Positions 51,258 to 59,454 of a DNA stretch of 64,000 bases are shown here, piece by piece (positions within the stretch are counted from its first letter, which is position 1; every line of letters starts with the position of its first letter). The position numbers were made by a program, and so were the translations under genes. Source of the DNA: Algoriphagus terrigena DSM 22685 (lineage in GTDB: Bacteria; Bacteroidota; Bacteroidia; Cytophagales; Cyclobacteriaceae). A model generated the notes under the pieces. That model was not told the origin of the DNA. It made no database searches and saw only the letters and a list, made by a program, of their open reading frames with translations. The DNA lies in assembly GCF_000429445.1 (NCBI RefSeq), contig NZ_AUBW01000015.1, forward strand, positions 1 through 64,000. The letters are read 5' to 3'.

Positions 51258-52337
51258 ATGAATAAATCTGACTACAATTCACGTAGAAATTTTTTGGGAA
51301 AAGTAACCCTTAGCAGCCTGTCTCTGACTGCTTTGCTCGGCTTGGATGAAAGTCTTTTTGCAGCTACTCGACTCACAAAAGAAAATACCGCAAACACCAA
51401 ACTTATGAAAAACGCCGAACAGAAATTCGTACCGGTCATGCTCACCCCGTTTGACTCTGATTTGAAGATCGATTTTGAGGCCTTGTCCAAACTCACGGAT
51501 TTTTACCTGGCCTGTGGAGCGAAAGGCTTTTTTGCGAATTGCCTGAGCAGCGAAATGTATCACCTCGACAGTGAAGAGCGTCTGGCTTTGGCATCACATG
51601 TCGTAAAGCAGGTGAAAGGCAAAATGCCAGTCGTAGCGACTGGATCTTTTGGGGAAACTATCGAAGAACGGGCGGAGTTTACCAAGAAGATGTATGACAC
51701 GGGAGTCGATGCCGTGATCCTGATCACCAGTCATTTCGCGGCCAAAGACGAGGATGACAACGTACTGATCAGCAATCTTCAAGAGTTTCTGAGCCTAACC
51801 GGAGATATTCCGCTAGGCACCTACGAATGTCCCACTCCCTACAAGAGAATCGTTTCCCCTGAGGTCATGCGCTTCATGATCTCCTCCAAGCGCTTCATCT
51901 ATCACAAAGACACGAGTCTTGACCTGGATAAGATCAAAGCAAAACTGGAAATAGCGAAGGGCAGTCCTCTGGAATTCTATGATGCACATACGCCCAATAC
52001 CATGGAGTCGTTGCAACTGGGGGCTCAGGGCATGTCCTGCATCGCCGGAAATCTATATCCCGAGCTCTTCTCCTGGATGTGTGCCAATGCCACCAATCCT
52101 GCAAAACAAGCCGACGTCAACTGGCTACAGTCGGAACTTACCCGAGCGGATGCCATCATCTCTCAGGGCTATCCGACCAGCGCCAAATACTTCCTGCAAA
52201 AACGAGGCGTACCCATTGCGCCAATCTGCAGATCAAGGAATACACCGCTTACCGAAGCACAAACACAGGCGCTCGACGAGATCTACGAGCTACTGCCGCA
52301 GTGGCATGCGCGCTTGGATATAAAGCTTGGTTACTAA
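51258..52337 (+). CDS. DapA/NanA-family aldolase with Tat signal
   Basis: A 359-residue protein of the dihydrodipicolinate synthase / N-acetylneuraminate lyase superfamily. SRRNFLGKV (8-16) followed by a hydrophobic stretch is a twin-arginine signal, unusual for a family that is cytosolic. The barrel starts near 57 (FVPVMLTPFDSDLKIDFEALSKL). Schiff-base Lys is in RFIYHKDTSLD (about 218) and the Tyr in GTYECPTPYKR (about 192). The usual GxxGE near the substrate loop reads ANCLSSEMYHL. Lyase of a 2-oxo sugar acid is likely, with substrate unknown. Confidence 0.84.
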   Translation: MNKSDYNSRRNFLGKVTLSSLSLTALLGLDESLFAATRLTKENTANTKLMKNAEQKFVPVMLTPFDSDLKIDFEALSKLTDFYLACGAKGFFANCLSSEMYHLDSEERLALASHVVKQVKGKMPVVATGSFGETIEERAEFTKKMYDTGVDAVILITSHFAAKDEDDNVLISNLQEFLSLTGDIPLGTYECPTPYKRIVSPEVMRFMISSKRFIYHKDTSLDLDKIKAKLEIAKGSPLEFYDAHTPNTMESLQLGAQGMSCIAGNLYPELFSWMCANATNPAKQADVNWLQSELTRADAIISQGYPTSAKYFLQKRGVPIAPICRSRNTPLTEAQTQALDEIYELLPQWHARLDIKLGY

Positions 52338-52706
52338 AAATTGACTCTATTTTTCTCCCGTAGGGCGCAATCATCTCTAGCCGCAAGGCAGAACCAACAA
52401 AACACCTCCGGGTATCTGATCTGGTGTAGGCTTACTATACCAAAGACTGGCATTTGCTTCTGATTCCGGCAATACATTAACGCAAGATTTTATACCTTGC
52501 GCCCTCGGTCGACAGACGAGTTACTGAAAAACCGGTCGAAATCATCTCGGTACAAGTGTTTTTTCCAAGACTTCTTCTGGCAGTCTGATCCGAAAATCAG
52601 GTGGCATGCCAGGCGGAAGTCCTAACCGGATGTATTACCGCAACTTCTGTCGACGCAACGCGATTTCCCCAATCGAACAGAAAAAAAGTACAAATCTCCA
52701 AGAAAC
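52338..52706. other. Intergenic region before the MscS gene
   Basis: This 369-bp stretch has no ORF I can support. GCAAG and CTTGC around ATTTTATAC (near 52483-52502) form a small hairpin. No clear TTTG/TAnnTTTG promoter is seen, and no terminator for the DapA-like gene. Confidence 0.4.
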
Positions 52707-53984
52707 ATGGATCAAATAGAAAATTGGATTGAGCATCTTTTAATCAACTCAGGCGTATCCGAAGAGGTCGCGACTTATCTCCGCCTGGCAATCCTGCTGG
52801 TATGCCTTTGTCTGGTAGCAGGAATTACATTTTGGCTTACCAAAAAGATCATCGTAAACTACATTTATCGAATGATTCGGAAATCTCCCATAACATGGGA
52901 CGATGTGCTGGCAGATCATCAGGTATTCAACAACTTCGCCCATATCGTTCCAGCCTTTTTCGTCCGGGCGCTTACTCCGAGCATTTTTCAGGATTTTGAG
53001 AGTCTCTCCCCTTTCGTTGTCAAACTGACCGACGTATATATCCTTATCGTCGGAACGAGCATTGTGATTTCATTTTTGAGGGTGATAGAGTATGGGCTTT
53101 CAAAGTCCCAAGCATTCAAGGACAAACCACTCACCAGCTACGCCCAACTGGTACGCCTGATCCTCTACATTGCAAGCGGGATTCTGATTCTTTCGGTTCT
53201 GCTCGGCAAATCACCGATCTACTTCCTGAGCGCTTTTGGTGCGATGACAGCCATCTTGCTGTTGATTTTTAAAGATACGATCCTAGGTCTGGTGGCGAGC
53301 GTACAGATATCGTCCAATGATATGGTTCGAATCGGTGACTGGGTCGAGATGCCCAAGTTCAATGCCGACGGTGACGTGATTGCAATGAATCTAAACACGG
53401 TGAAAGTTCAAAACTGGGACAAGACCATTACCACTATTCCGACTTACTACTTCATCACCGACAGCTTCAAAAACTGGAGGGGAATGCAGGAAAGCGGGGG
53501 AAGGCGAATCAAGAGAGCCGTGTATGTCAACTCCCAAACGATCAACTTTGTGGATCCGGAAACCCGCGAGCGTTATAAGAAATATGCGTTAATAACCGAC
53601 TATGTCTCGGAAAGGCAAGAGCAGATCGAAGCCTATAATACGATCAATAACATCGATACCTCCGAACTGATAAACGGGCGCAGAATGACGAATTTGGGTG
53701 TCTTCAGAAAATACCTCGAGCTGTATCTGCATTCTCATCCCAAAATCCGAAAAGATCTTACAATTCTGGTCAGACAGTTAACGATCGAAGACAGGGGCAT
53801 CCCCATCGAGATCTACTGCTTTACCCAAACTACCGCATGGTTGGAATATGAGGATATTCAGGCGGACATCTTTGACCATGTATTGGCCGGAGCCTCCTAC
53901 TTCGGATTGGAAATATTCCAGCAGCCCAGCGGCGCCGACATTGTCAGGGCGTCCAAAAACATTCACCAGATACCTGTAAATTAA
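52707..53984 (+). CDS. MscS-family mechanosensitive channel
   Basis: A 425-residue inner-membrane protein. Helices lie near 22-46, 85-115 and 140-165. TM3 and the beta domain of the MscS fold start with GKSPIYFLSAFGAMTAILLLIFKDTILGLVASVQISSNDMVRIGDWVEM (about 168-216), the most conserved part. A large soluble C-terminal domain follows (about 230-425). Opens upon membrane tension to release solutes. Alone. Confidence 0.9.
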   Translation: MDQIENWIEHLLINSGVSEEVATYLRLAILLVCLCLVAGITFWLTKKIIVNYIYRMIRKSPITWDDVLADHQVFNNFAHIVPAFFVRALTPSIFQDFESLSPFVVKLTDVYILIVGTSIVISFLRVIEYGLSKSQAFKDKPLTSYAQLVRLILYIASGILILSVLLGKSPIYFLSAFGAMTAILLLIFKDTILGLVASVQISSNDMVRIGDWVEMPKFNADGDVIAMNLNTVKVQNWDKTITTIPTYYFITDSFKNWRGMQESGGRRIKRAVYVNSQTINFVDPETRERYKKYALITDYVSERQEQIEAYNTINNIDTSELINGRRMTNLGVFRKYLELYLHSHPKIRKDLTILVRQLTIEDRGIPIEIYCFTQTTAWLEYEDIQADIFDHVLAGASYFGLEIFQQPSGADIVRASKNIHQIPVN

Positions 53985-54280
53985 ATCTTTGGGCATTCGT
54001 TTGTATCCATTTGAGGCTTTGAAAAAAGCGCTGGTTTCCAGTAATCCTTTTCGCTCCAAAATCCCAATTGCATCGTACAGACGCTGCAGACTGCCATCTG
54101 TTGTAGCGAGCTGATTTAAAGCGGTTTATATTCGTTATTTACCCTACTGAGCTAACTTACTGTCGAAAAGACCGTTATAGAACATTCGACCTTATGGTTT
54201 TAGCCATGGGCTTGAATTAGCGAAGTGCTATTCCTGAAGTCTTTTTTCCCATATTCTATCTGTGCCCAATTGTTGCTACT
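53985..54280. other. Intergenic region before the sugar dehydrogenase gene
   Basis: About 296 bp without a supported gene. TATCTGTG at 54257-54264 differs from TAnnTTTG by one base and lies 16 bp before the next ATG; it may be the -7 box of that gene. Confidence 0.35.
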
Positions 54281-55444
54281 ATGAAATTTCCGCCACTTTC
54301 AGCCTTCATTTTCCTCCTTGCGGTGACAGCCGCGTGCGCCCAGCCTGAACCGGCCGAGCCACCAGTCCCCGGTGATCTTCAACTTTCAGAAGCTTTTCCT
54401 CAACTATCCTTTAACCGACCGGTGGATCTTCAGCATGCGGGCGACAACACCAATCGGCTATTCGTGGTGGAGCAGAAAGGTGTTATTTCCGTTTTCAAAA
54501 ATGAGACGCAGGCGGGAGAAAAGTCCACCTTTCTGGACATCGAAAGTCTAGTCGACGACGACAGCAATGAACAGGGTTTACTCGGTTTGGCTTTTCATCC
54601 TCAGTATGAAATCAACGGCTACCTCTACGTCAACTACACCGCCTCCAACCCCAACCGCACGGTCATCTCGAGGTTTAAAGTATCGACGAATGATCCCAAC
54701 AAAGCGGACAAAGCCAGCGAATTGGTCCTCTTGGAATTTGACCAACCCTACTCCAATCATAACGGTGGCCAGCTTTCATTTGGCCCGGATGGCTTTCTCT
54801 ACATCGCTGTGGGAGACGGTGGCAGCGGCGGCGATCCCAAGGGTCATGGCCAAAACAGACAGACTTTATTGGGCAGTATGCTCAGAATAGATGTTGACAA
54901 AAACGAGGGGGCAAAAAACTACGGAATTCCGGCTGACAATCCCTTTGCAAACAACACCCAAGGGTACCGTCCGGAAATCTACGCCTATGGACTGCGAAAT
55001 CCCTGGCGGTTTAGCTTTGACTCCGAGACCGGACAATTATGGACGGCAGACGTCGGGCAAAACAGTTACGAAGAGATCGACATCATCGTCAAAGGTGGAA
55101 ACTATGGCTGGAACACCATGGAAGGCGCGCATTGCTTCAAATCCGGATGTGATGAAACCGGCTTGGAATTACCCGTCTGGGAGTATGGCAGATCCGAGGG
55201 AGTCTCCATCACCGGCGGATACGTCTATCGGGGAACTGCATTGCCCCAGCTCGAAGGCCAGTACATCTACGCGGATTTTGCCACGGGACGGATTTGGAGT
55301 TTGGACGTCGCCAATCCCCAAAGCCCAATCAACAAGGAGTTGCTAAAAGCCGGATTCAACATTTCCTCCTTCGGCATCGACCAAAATCAGGAACTGTACA
55401 TCTGCGGCTTTGATGGGAAAATCTACAAGCTGGAAGTAAAGTAG
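54281..55444 (+). CDS. PQQ-type soluble sugar dehydrogenase, lipoprotein
   Basis: A 387-residue six-bladed beta-propeller of the glucose/sorbosone dehydrogenase family. Signal with Cys19 (LLAVTAACAQ). Family marks are NRLFVVEQKGVI (about 58-69), NEQGLLGLAFHPQY (about 97-110, catalytic His), NHNGGQLSFGPDGFLYIAVGDGG (about 158-180), and AYGLRNPWRFSFD (about 237-249). Oxidises sugars with PQQ in the periplasm; no pqq synthesis genes are in the window, so cofactor supply would be external or elsewhere. Alone. Confidence 0.88.
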   Translation: MKFPPLSAFIFLLAVTAACAQPEPAEPPVPGDLQLSEAFPQLSFNRPVDLQHAGDNTNRLFVVEQKGVISVFKNETQAGEKSTFLDIESLVDDDSNEQGLLGLAFHPQYEINGYLYVNYTASNPNRTVISRFKVSTNDPNKADKASELVLLEFDQPYSNHNGGQLSFGPDGFLYIAVGDGGSGGDPKGHGQNRQTLLGSMLRIDVDKNEGAKNYGIPADNPFANNTQGYRPEIYAYGLRNPWRFSFDSETGQLWTADVGQNSYEEIDIIVKGGNYGWNTMEGAHCFKSGCDETGLELPVWEYGRSEGVSITGGYVYRGTALPQLEGQYIYADFATGRIWSLDVANPQSPINKELLKAGFNISSFGIDQNQELYICGFDGKIYKLEVK

Positions 55445-55465
55445 CTTCCGCATAGCTCTGGCTTA

Positions 55466-55657
55466 TCAGGGAAGTGGCCCAGCGAAGGATAAAACCCACC
55501 TTCCCCCGAGGACTTGAGTTCGGATGTTCATACTTTTTGTATAAACATTGAGACTTTTTGCTCCGACTTTTATACTTTTTATATCAACGTTGAGTCTTTT
55601 TGCTCGGACGTTCCTACTTTTTATATGAACGTTGAGTGTTTTTGCTCGGACGTTCAT
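55466..55657 (-). CDS. Possible heptapeptide-repeat peptide, 63 residues
   Basis: The minus strand of the tandem repeat is open from an ATG at 55657, giving six or so copies of the pattern [L/M/R]NVxxK[S/T/R], then a non-repetitive tail RWVLSFAGPLP. The frame also extends upstream without a start codon, through two more repeats. Similar short peptides with K-S-x-N-V heptads occur in Bacteroidota genomes in my memory, but no function is known. Whether it is translated is uncertain. Confidence 0.3.
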   Translation of the reverse strand: MNVRAKTLNVHIKSRNVRAKRLNVDIKSIKVGAKSLNVYTKSMNIRTQVLGGRWVLSFAGPLP

Positions 55658-55690
55658 ACTTTTTATATGAACGTTGAGACTTTTAACTGT
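55520..55690. repeat. 42-bp (2 x 21) tandem repeat, four copies, open on both strands
   Basis: Four imperfect copies of a 42-bp unit (core GTTCATACTTTTTATATGAACGTTGAG), each built of two related 21-bp halves (TTTTTATAT / TTTTTGCTC ends). On the minus strand the frame reads heptapeptides such as LNVHIKS, RNVRAKR, LNVDIKS, LNVYTKS. On the plus strand another frame reads CSDVHTF, YMNVETF and so on. Because both the period and its half are divisible by three, frame is kept on both strands. It lies 75 bp after the sugar dehydrogenase gene. Confidence 0.85.
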
Positions 55691-55840
55691 AATAGTACTA
55701 CGCAGAGCAGGAAAAATTCAATTTTTGAGGGGATCGAACAGTCTCGTGGTTCCGATTCCTCGGAAGCAAGATTTTGCAAAGCTTCCGAAGAAGCTGCTCA
55801 GTGTGAAGAATTCAGCGAAAATCCATCACTCAAAACCCAC

Positions 55841-56734
55841 TCAATCTTCGGCCAACTCCTCCTCCAGCGCCTGCACATCCACACTCACCTTCATCTCCTG
55901 TTCACTTCCGCTGTACACGATTCCCTTCAGTGGAGTCACGTCGGCAAAATCGCGACCGACGGCCACCCGGATATGCTTGTCGCTGACCAGCAGATTGTTG
56001 GTCGCATCAAACTCAACCCAATCGTGACCGGGAATATAGACTGCAATCCAGGCATGGGAAGCGTCGGATCCCACCAGTTTGGGTTTGCCTGGAGGAGGCA
56101 AGGTCTCGATGTAGCCGCTGACATACCTGCCCGCCAATCCCAGCACTCTGAGGCAGGCCAGTGAAAAGTGGGCAAAGTCCTGGCAGACGCCCTTCTTGTG
56201 TTCAAATACTTTTGCCAAAGGTGTGCTGATATCGGTAAATCCCGGCGTAAATGCAAAATCGGTAAAGATCCGAGTATTCAGGTGCGACATCGCTTCCATG
56301 ATCGGCCGACCGGGAGTGAAGGACTTTAATGCATATTCTCTAATCCCTTCAATCAGCTGCACGTGGCTCGAGCCCAGATAATACTGCCGGATATCGCTGG
56401 ACGCCTCGATTGAATGAAGCCAAGCGTGCACTTTTTCCCAAGGCATCGTTTTCTCAGGCCGGATCGAAATCCAGGGTGGAGGAAGGAGTTCGAGGATACT
56501 TTTTGAGGCGACGGTGAGCTTCTTATGAGATCTCTCCACTGAAAAGTAGAGGTACTTATTTCCAAAGAAATCACTCCTGGCTATCTCAGAACTTGGCTTG
56601 GGTGAGATGTCACAGGAATATTCCTCCACGGTCTGAAAGGCATTGCTTTGAGGAATCTGAAACATCAGATTGTGACAAAGTGTCGCCGGAAACTCGTAGA
56701 TGTAGTCCGTGATATGGATAACCTGATATTTCAT
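55841..56734 (-). CDS. Transglutaminase-fold protein (small)
   Basis: A 297-residue cytosolic protein. An N-terminal beta domain (about 1-90, starting YQVIHITDYIYEFPATLCHNLMFQIPQ) precedes a transglutaminase core with Cys in HKKGVCQDFAHFSLACLRVLG (about 184), His in SDASHAWIAVYIPG (about 228) and Asp in WVEFDATNN (about 245). Fold members of this type act as peptidases or amide-forming enzymes. Third gene of the cluster with the ATP-grasp/alpha-E protein and the DUF2126 protein. The C-terminus is acidic (EEELAED). Confidence 0.9.
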   Translation of the reverse strand: MKYQVIHITDYIYEFPATLCHNLMFQIPQSNAFQTVEEYSCDISPKPSSEIARSDFFGNKYLYFSVERSHKKLTVASKSILELLPPPWISIRPEKTMPWEKVHAWLHSIEASSDIRQYYLGSSHVQLIEGIREYALKSFTPGRPIMEAMSHLNTRIFTDFAFTPGFTDISTPLAKVFEHKKGVCQDFAHFSLACLRVLGLAGRYVSGYIETLPPPGKPKLVGSDASHAWIAVYIPGHDWVEFDATNNLLVSDKHIRVAVGRDFADVTPLKGIVYSGSEQEMKVSVDVQALEEELAED

Positions 56735-56873
56735 CTGTTTATAATTTGACTTTCAATGGCCAGACCTGCCTACCGGCAGGCAGGTGGAATCTCGCAAAGC
56801 ACCCCGATGCGTATCGGGCATCCCAGTGTGTGACCTTCTTCGTCATGCCCCTCTGCCTCAGACAGGCTCGATT
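56735..56873. repeat. REP-like hairpins between cluster genes
   Basis: Two palindromes: ACCTGCC with GGCAGG (near 56765-56785) and CCCGAT-GCGT-ATCGGG (near 56803-56819). They resemble intergenic repeats elsewhere and could slow or end transcription before the last gene. Confidence 0.5.
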
Positions 56874-59414
56874 TCATATCTCGGGAATTACTGACGTTTG
56901 GATCATTTTGTAGCTGCTGCCGGTGTGGCTAAAATATTTCTCATAGACGACGTCTGACGTGTCGTGCAAGAGTTCAATAATGTCATCAAGAAAAGCCTTC
57001 AAGGCATCGAATCCGTTGCTTTCAGGATCTGCGACAGCTAGTTTATCTACATCGCAAAGCCTGATCTTGGTGATGGCTTCGAGCAATTTTTTGCGTTCAA
57101 TACTGAAAAGTTCTGTATCCTCGCGATTAGGAAGTGTCCTTAAATGCAGGTCAATCTCCAACAGTTGGAAGATCAGCGACCTTGGATTGTCCTCATGGAG
57201 CATCAGCAGAGAAAGTACTCCCTGCAGTTCCAGGTTGGAGCGGTAGCGATAGCGGTACGTTACCAGACTTTCATTGCACCGCAGCGTGTCTTCCATCAGT
57301 TCTTTGTTGGATTCGGTGTCAAAGGACACGCAAAGCATCCCTCTCAGTATCGTGCAGTTATTGACCGCAGATTCGATGAAACGCCCGATATTCAGCAAGT
57401 GCCAGGTCGGTTCCCGGGTCATGTTGTCCAGATTCAATCCATAAAATGCCATCAGCTTCACGACCATATTATCCAGACTTTGATAAGCCTGCTGAAGCGT
57501 CTTTACGGATTGCCTCATCTTGGTGAGCTCCTCGGATATGCTATCCAGGATTCTCCACGTATCCAAACTCAGGCGATCTCTGACTGCGTAGGCATTGGAT
57601 AAAAAAGATTGGATGGAATAGGCCAAACTGCCTGATTTCTCTATGTCACGCACCAGATCCAAGAGCTCAGGTTCGGGGTTCTTCAAGATAGATTTGTCCG
57701 TAAAGCCCGGGAAAGCACTCGTCATGCTGGTGAGCGTCTGAAGCAGCGTGTTGAGGACGGGATTTTCCTGAATATGAATATCCTCGTCGGCTTCGTTGTA
57801 CGAAAGCAACGTCATCCGCATCAGGCGAACGGTGTAAGCAGATCGCTCCAGGTATCTTCCCAGCCAAAAGAGCCGCTCTCCTGTCCTACTCGGCAGCACA
57901 TTGCGCACCAGCGGCTGGATACGAATGGGTTTCGAAACCGTAGTTGCCGCATCCTTGGCCTTGCCCAGCACCCAGGTATCCTTACTCATCCCCCCAGTCT
58001 GGTTGGACACCAGGAAAGCTCCCTGCTCCGGCGAGCTTCGGGAAAGTCCCCCTGGCATCACTTTGTAACTTTTGTTTTCAGAGTCTGCGACCACGTAGCT
58101 TCTGAAAACCGCATTCCTGGCTTCCAGCTTGTTATTCATCCAAGTTGGTGTAGTAGAAAACTCCACCATCTCTTGGCCTGCATACAGGTACGGACTGCGA
58201 CGGATCTTTTGCTTGAGCGCTTGAAGCTCTGCTTTCGAAAGGTCACCTCCGAAGATCGATTTATGATTTGGCCCCCGATAGATATTTCGGATGACCAGTG
58301 TTTCTATTTTCTCAAAAACATACTCCATCTCCTTGGGCTGACCACACCACCAGGTCGCCACCGATGGCAGAAACAGATCTTCTCCCAGCAGATGCTTGCT
58401 CAGTTTCGGAAGGAAAGCCATCAGACCCGGATTCTCCAACACGCGACATCCCAGTGGATTGATCACCAACACTTTTCTCTGCCGAACCGCCTCCATCAAA
58501 CCAACCACACCCAGATGGGAGTCATTTCTAAACTCCAAAGGATCGCAAAACACATCGTCGACCCGACGGATGATGACGTCAACTTTTTCCAAACCCTTGA
58601 TCGTCTTCAGCCACACGTAGCCGTCACTGACGGTGAGATCCTCCCCAAATGCCAGTGTAAAGCCCATAAAAGACGAGATGTACGCATGCTCAAAGAACGT
58701 CTCATTCGTCGGGCCTGGTGAAAGCAAGACCACCCTAGGATTTTCCTTGTTGTTCGTGGTCAGGTTGCTGAGCGTATTTTTGAACGTCTGGTAGTAGGAC
58801 GTGATCTTCCTGACGTGATTCTCTCTGATCAGTTCCGGAAAAACACGAGTCATCGCAGCCCTGTTTTCAAACGTGTATCCAGATCCTGAAGGCGCATCTG
58901 TCCGATCGTGGAGCACCCACATCTTGCCATCAGGGCCTCTGGCCAAATCCGAAGAATACTGGATCAGCTGCTGATCTCCGTCTATCTTTACATTGTGGGC
59001 TTGTCTGAGAAATCCCCGGTGATTGTAGATCAGCTCAAAAGGGATGAGCCCTTCTTTGATCAGAGTCTGAGGACCGTATAAGTCGCTCAAAACCAGATTC
59101 AGCAAATTAGTCCGCTGAACCAACCCTTCTTCAACAGTGTCCCACTCTTCACTGCTGAAAACCATCGGCACCGGATCCAACATCCAAGGGCGGTTCATCC
59201 CATTGGGATCGCCGTAGACGTTGTAGGTGACCCCGTTTTCCCGCAGCTGTCTCCCTACTTCCTCGTGAAATTGAGCCATGCGCTCGGGTCCGACCTGATC
59301 GTAATATTTAGCCAATCGTTCCCATTGGGGATGGATTTTGCCTTGGTCAGTCGCCATTTCATCCAGAAATGGCGCGTTGTTAAACATCTTGTCGATAAGA
59401 TAAGACTCTATCAT
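56874..59414 (-). CDS. Circularly permuted ATP-grasp plus alpha-E protein
   Basis: An 846-residue fusion. Residues 1 to about 490 are a circularly permuted ATP-grasp (DUF404/DUF407), starting RMAQFHEEVGRQLRENGVTYNVYGD and with VDDVFCDPLEFRNDSHLGVVGLMEAVRQRKVLVINPLGCRVLENPGL (ATP/Mg site, about 288-334). Residues from about 530 are an alpha-E domain (DUF403): LPSRTGERLFWLGRYLERSAYTVRLMRM onward. Circularly permuted ATP-grasps with alpha-E and transglutaminase partners were predicted by comparative genomics to make peptide bonds in a dedicated peptide-synthesis or protein-tagging pathway. The fusion couples the two directly. 40 nt after the DUF2126 gene. Confidence 0.9.
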   Translation of the reverse strand: MIESYLIDKMFNNAPFLDEMATDQGKIHPQWERLAKYYDQVGPERMAQFHEEVGRQLRENGVTYNVYGDPNGMNRPWMLDPVPMVFSSEEWDTVEEGLVQRTNLLNLVLSDLYGPQTLIKEGLIPFELIYNHRGFLRQAHNVKIDGDQQLIQYSSDLARGPDGKMWVLHDRTDAPSGSGYTFENRAAMTRVFPELIRENHVRKITSYYQTFKNTLSNLTTNNKENPRVVLLSPGPTNETFFEHAYISSFMGFTLAFGEDLTVSDGYVWLKTIKGLEKVDVIIRRVDDVFCDPLEFRNDSHLGVVGLMEAVRQRKVLVINPLGCRVLENPGLMAFLPKLSKHLLGEDLFLPSVATWWCGQPKEMEYVFEKIETLVIRNIYRGPNHKSIFGGDLSKAELQALKQKIRRSPYLYAGQEMVEFSTTPTWMNNKLEARNAVFRSYVVADSENKSYKVMPGGLSRSSPEQGAFLVSNQTGGMSKDTWVLGKAKDAATTVSKPIRIQPLVRNVLPSRTGERLFWLGRYLERSAYTVRLMRMTLLSYNEADEDIHIQENPVLNTLLQTLTSMTSAFPGFTDKSILKNPEPELLDLVRDIEKSGSLAYSIQSFLSNAYAVRDRLSLDTWRILDSISEELTKMRQSVKTLQQAYQSLDNMVVKLMAFYGLNLDNMTREPTWHLLNIGRFIESAVNNCTILRGMLCVSFDTESNKELMEDTLRCNESLVTYRYRYRSNLELQGVLSLLMLHEDNPRSLIFQLLEIDLHLRTLPNREDTELFSIERKKLLEAITKIRLCDVDKLAVADPESNGFDALKAFLDDIIELLHDTSDVVYEKYFSHTGSSYKMIQTSVIPEI

Positions 59415-59454
59415 ACCTCAATATTCAGCACATTGCTGGTGAAATAATATGCAT

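Noticed and set aside
55520..55690. CRISPR array
   Set aside because: Units are directly adjacent and similar along their whole length, with no unique spacers; no cas genes are present.
55514..56164. 216-codon plus-strand frame that starts in the tandem repeat and runs into the gene at 55841
   Set aside because: The second half is antisense to the transglutaminase gene, and the first half is the plus-strand reading of the repeat. No independent support.
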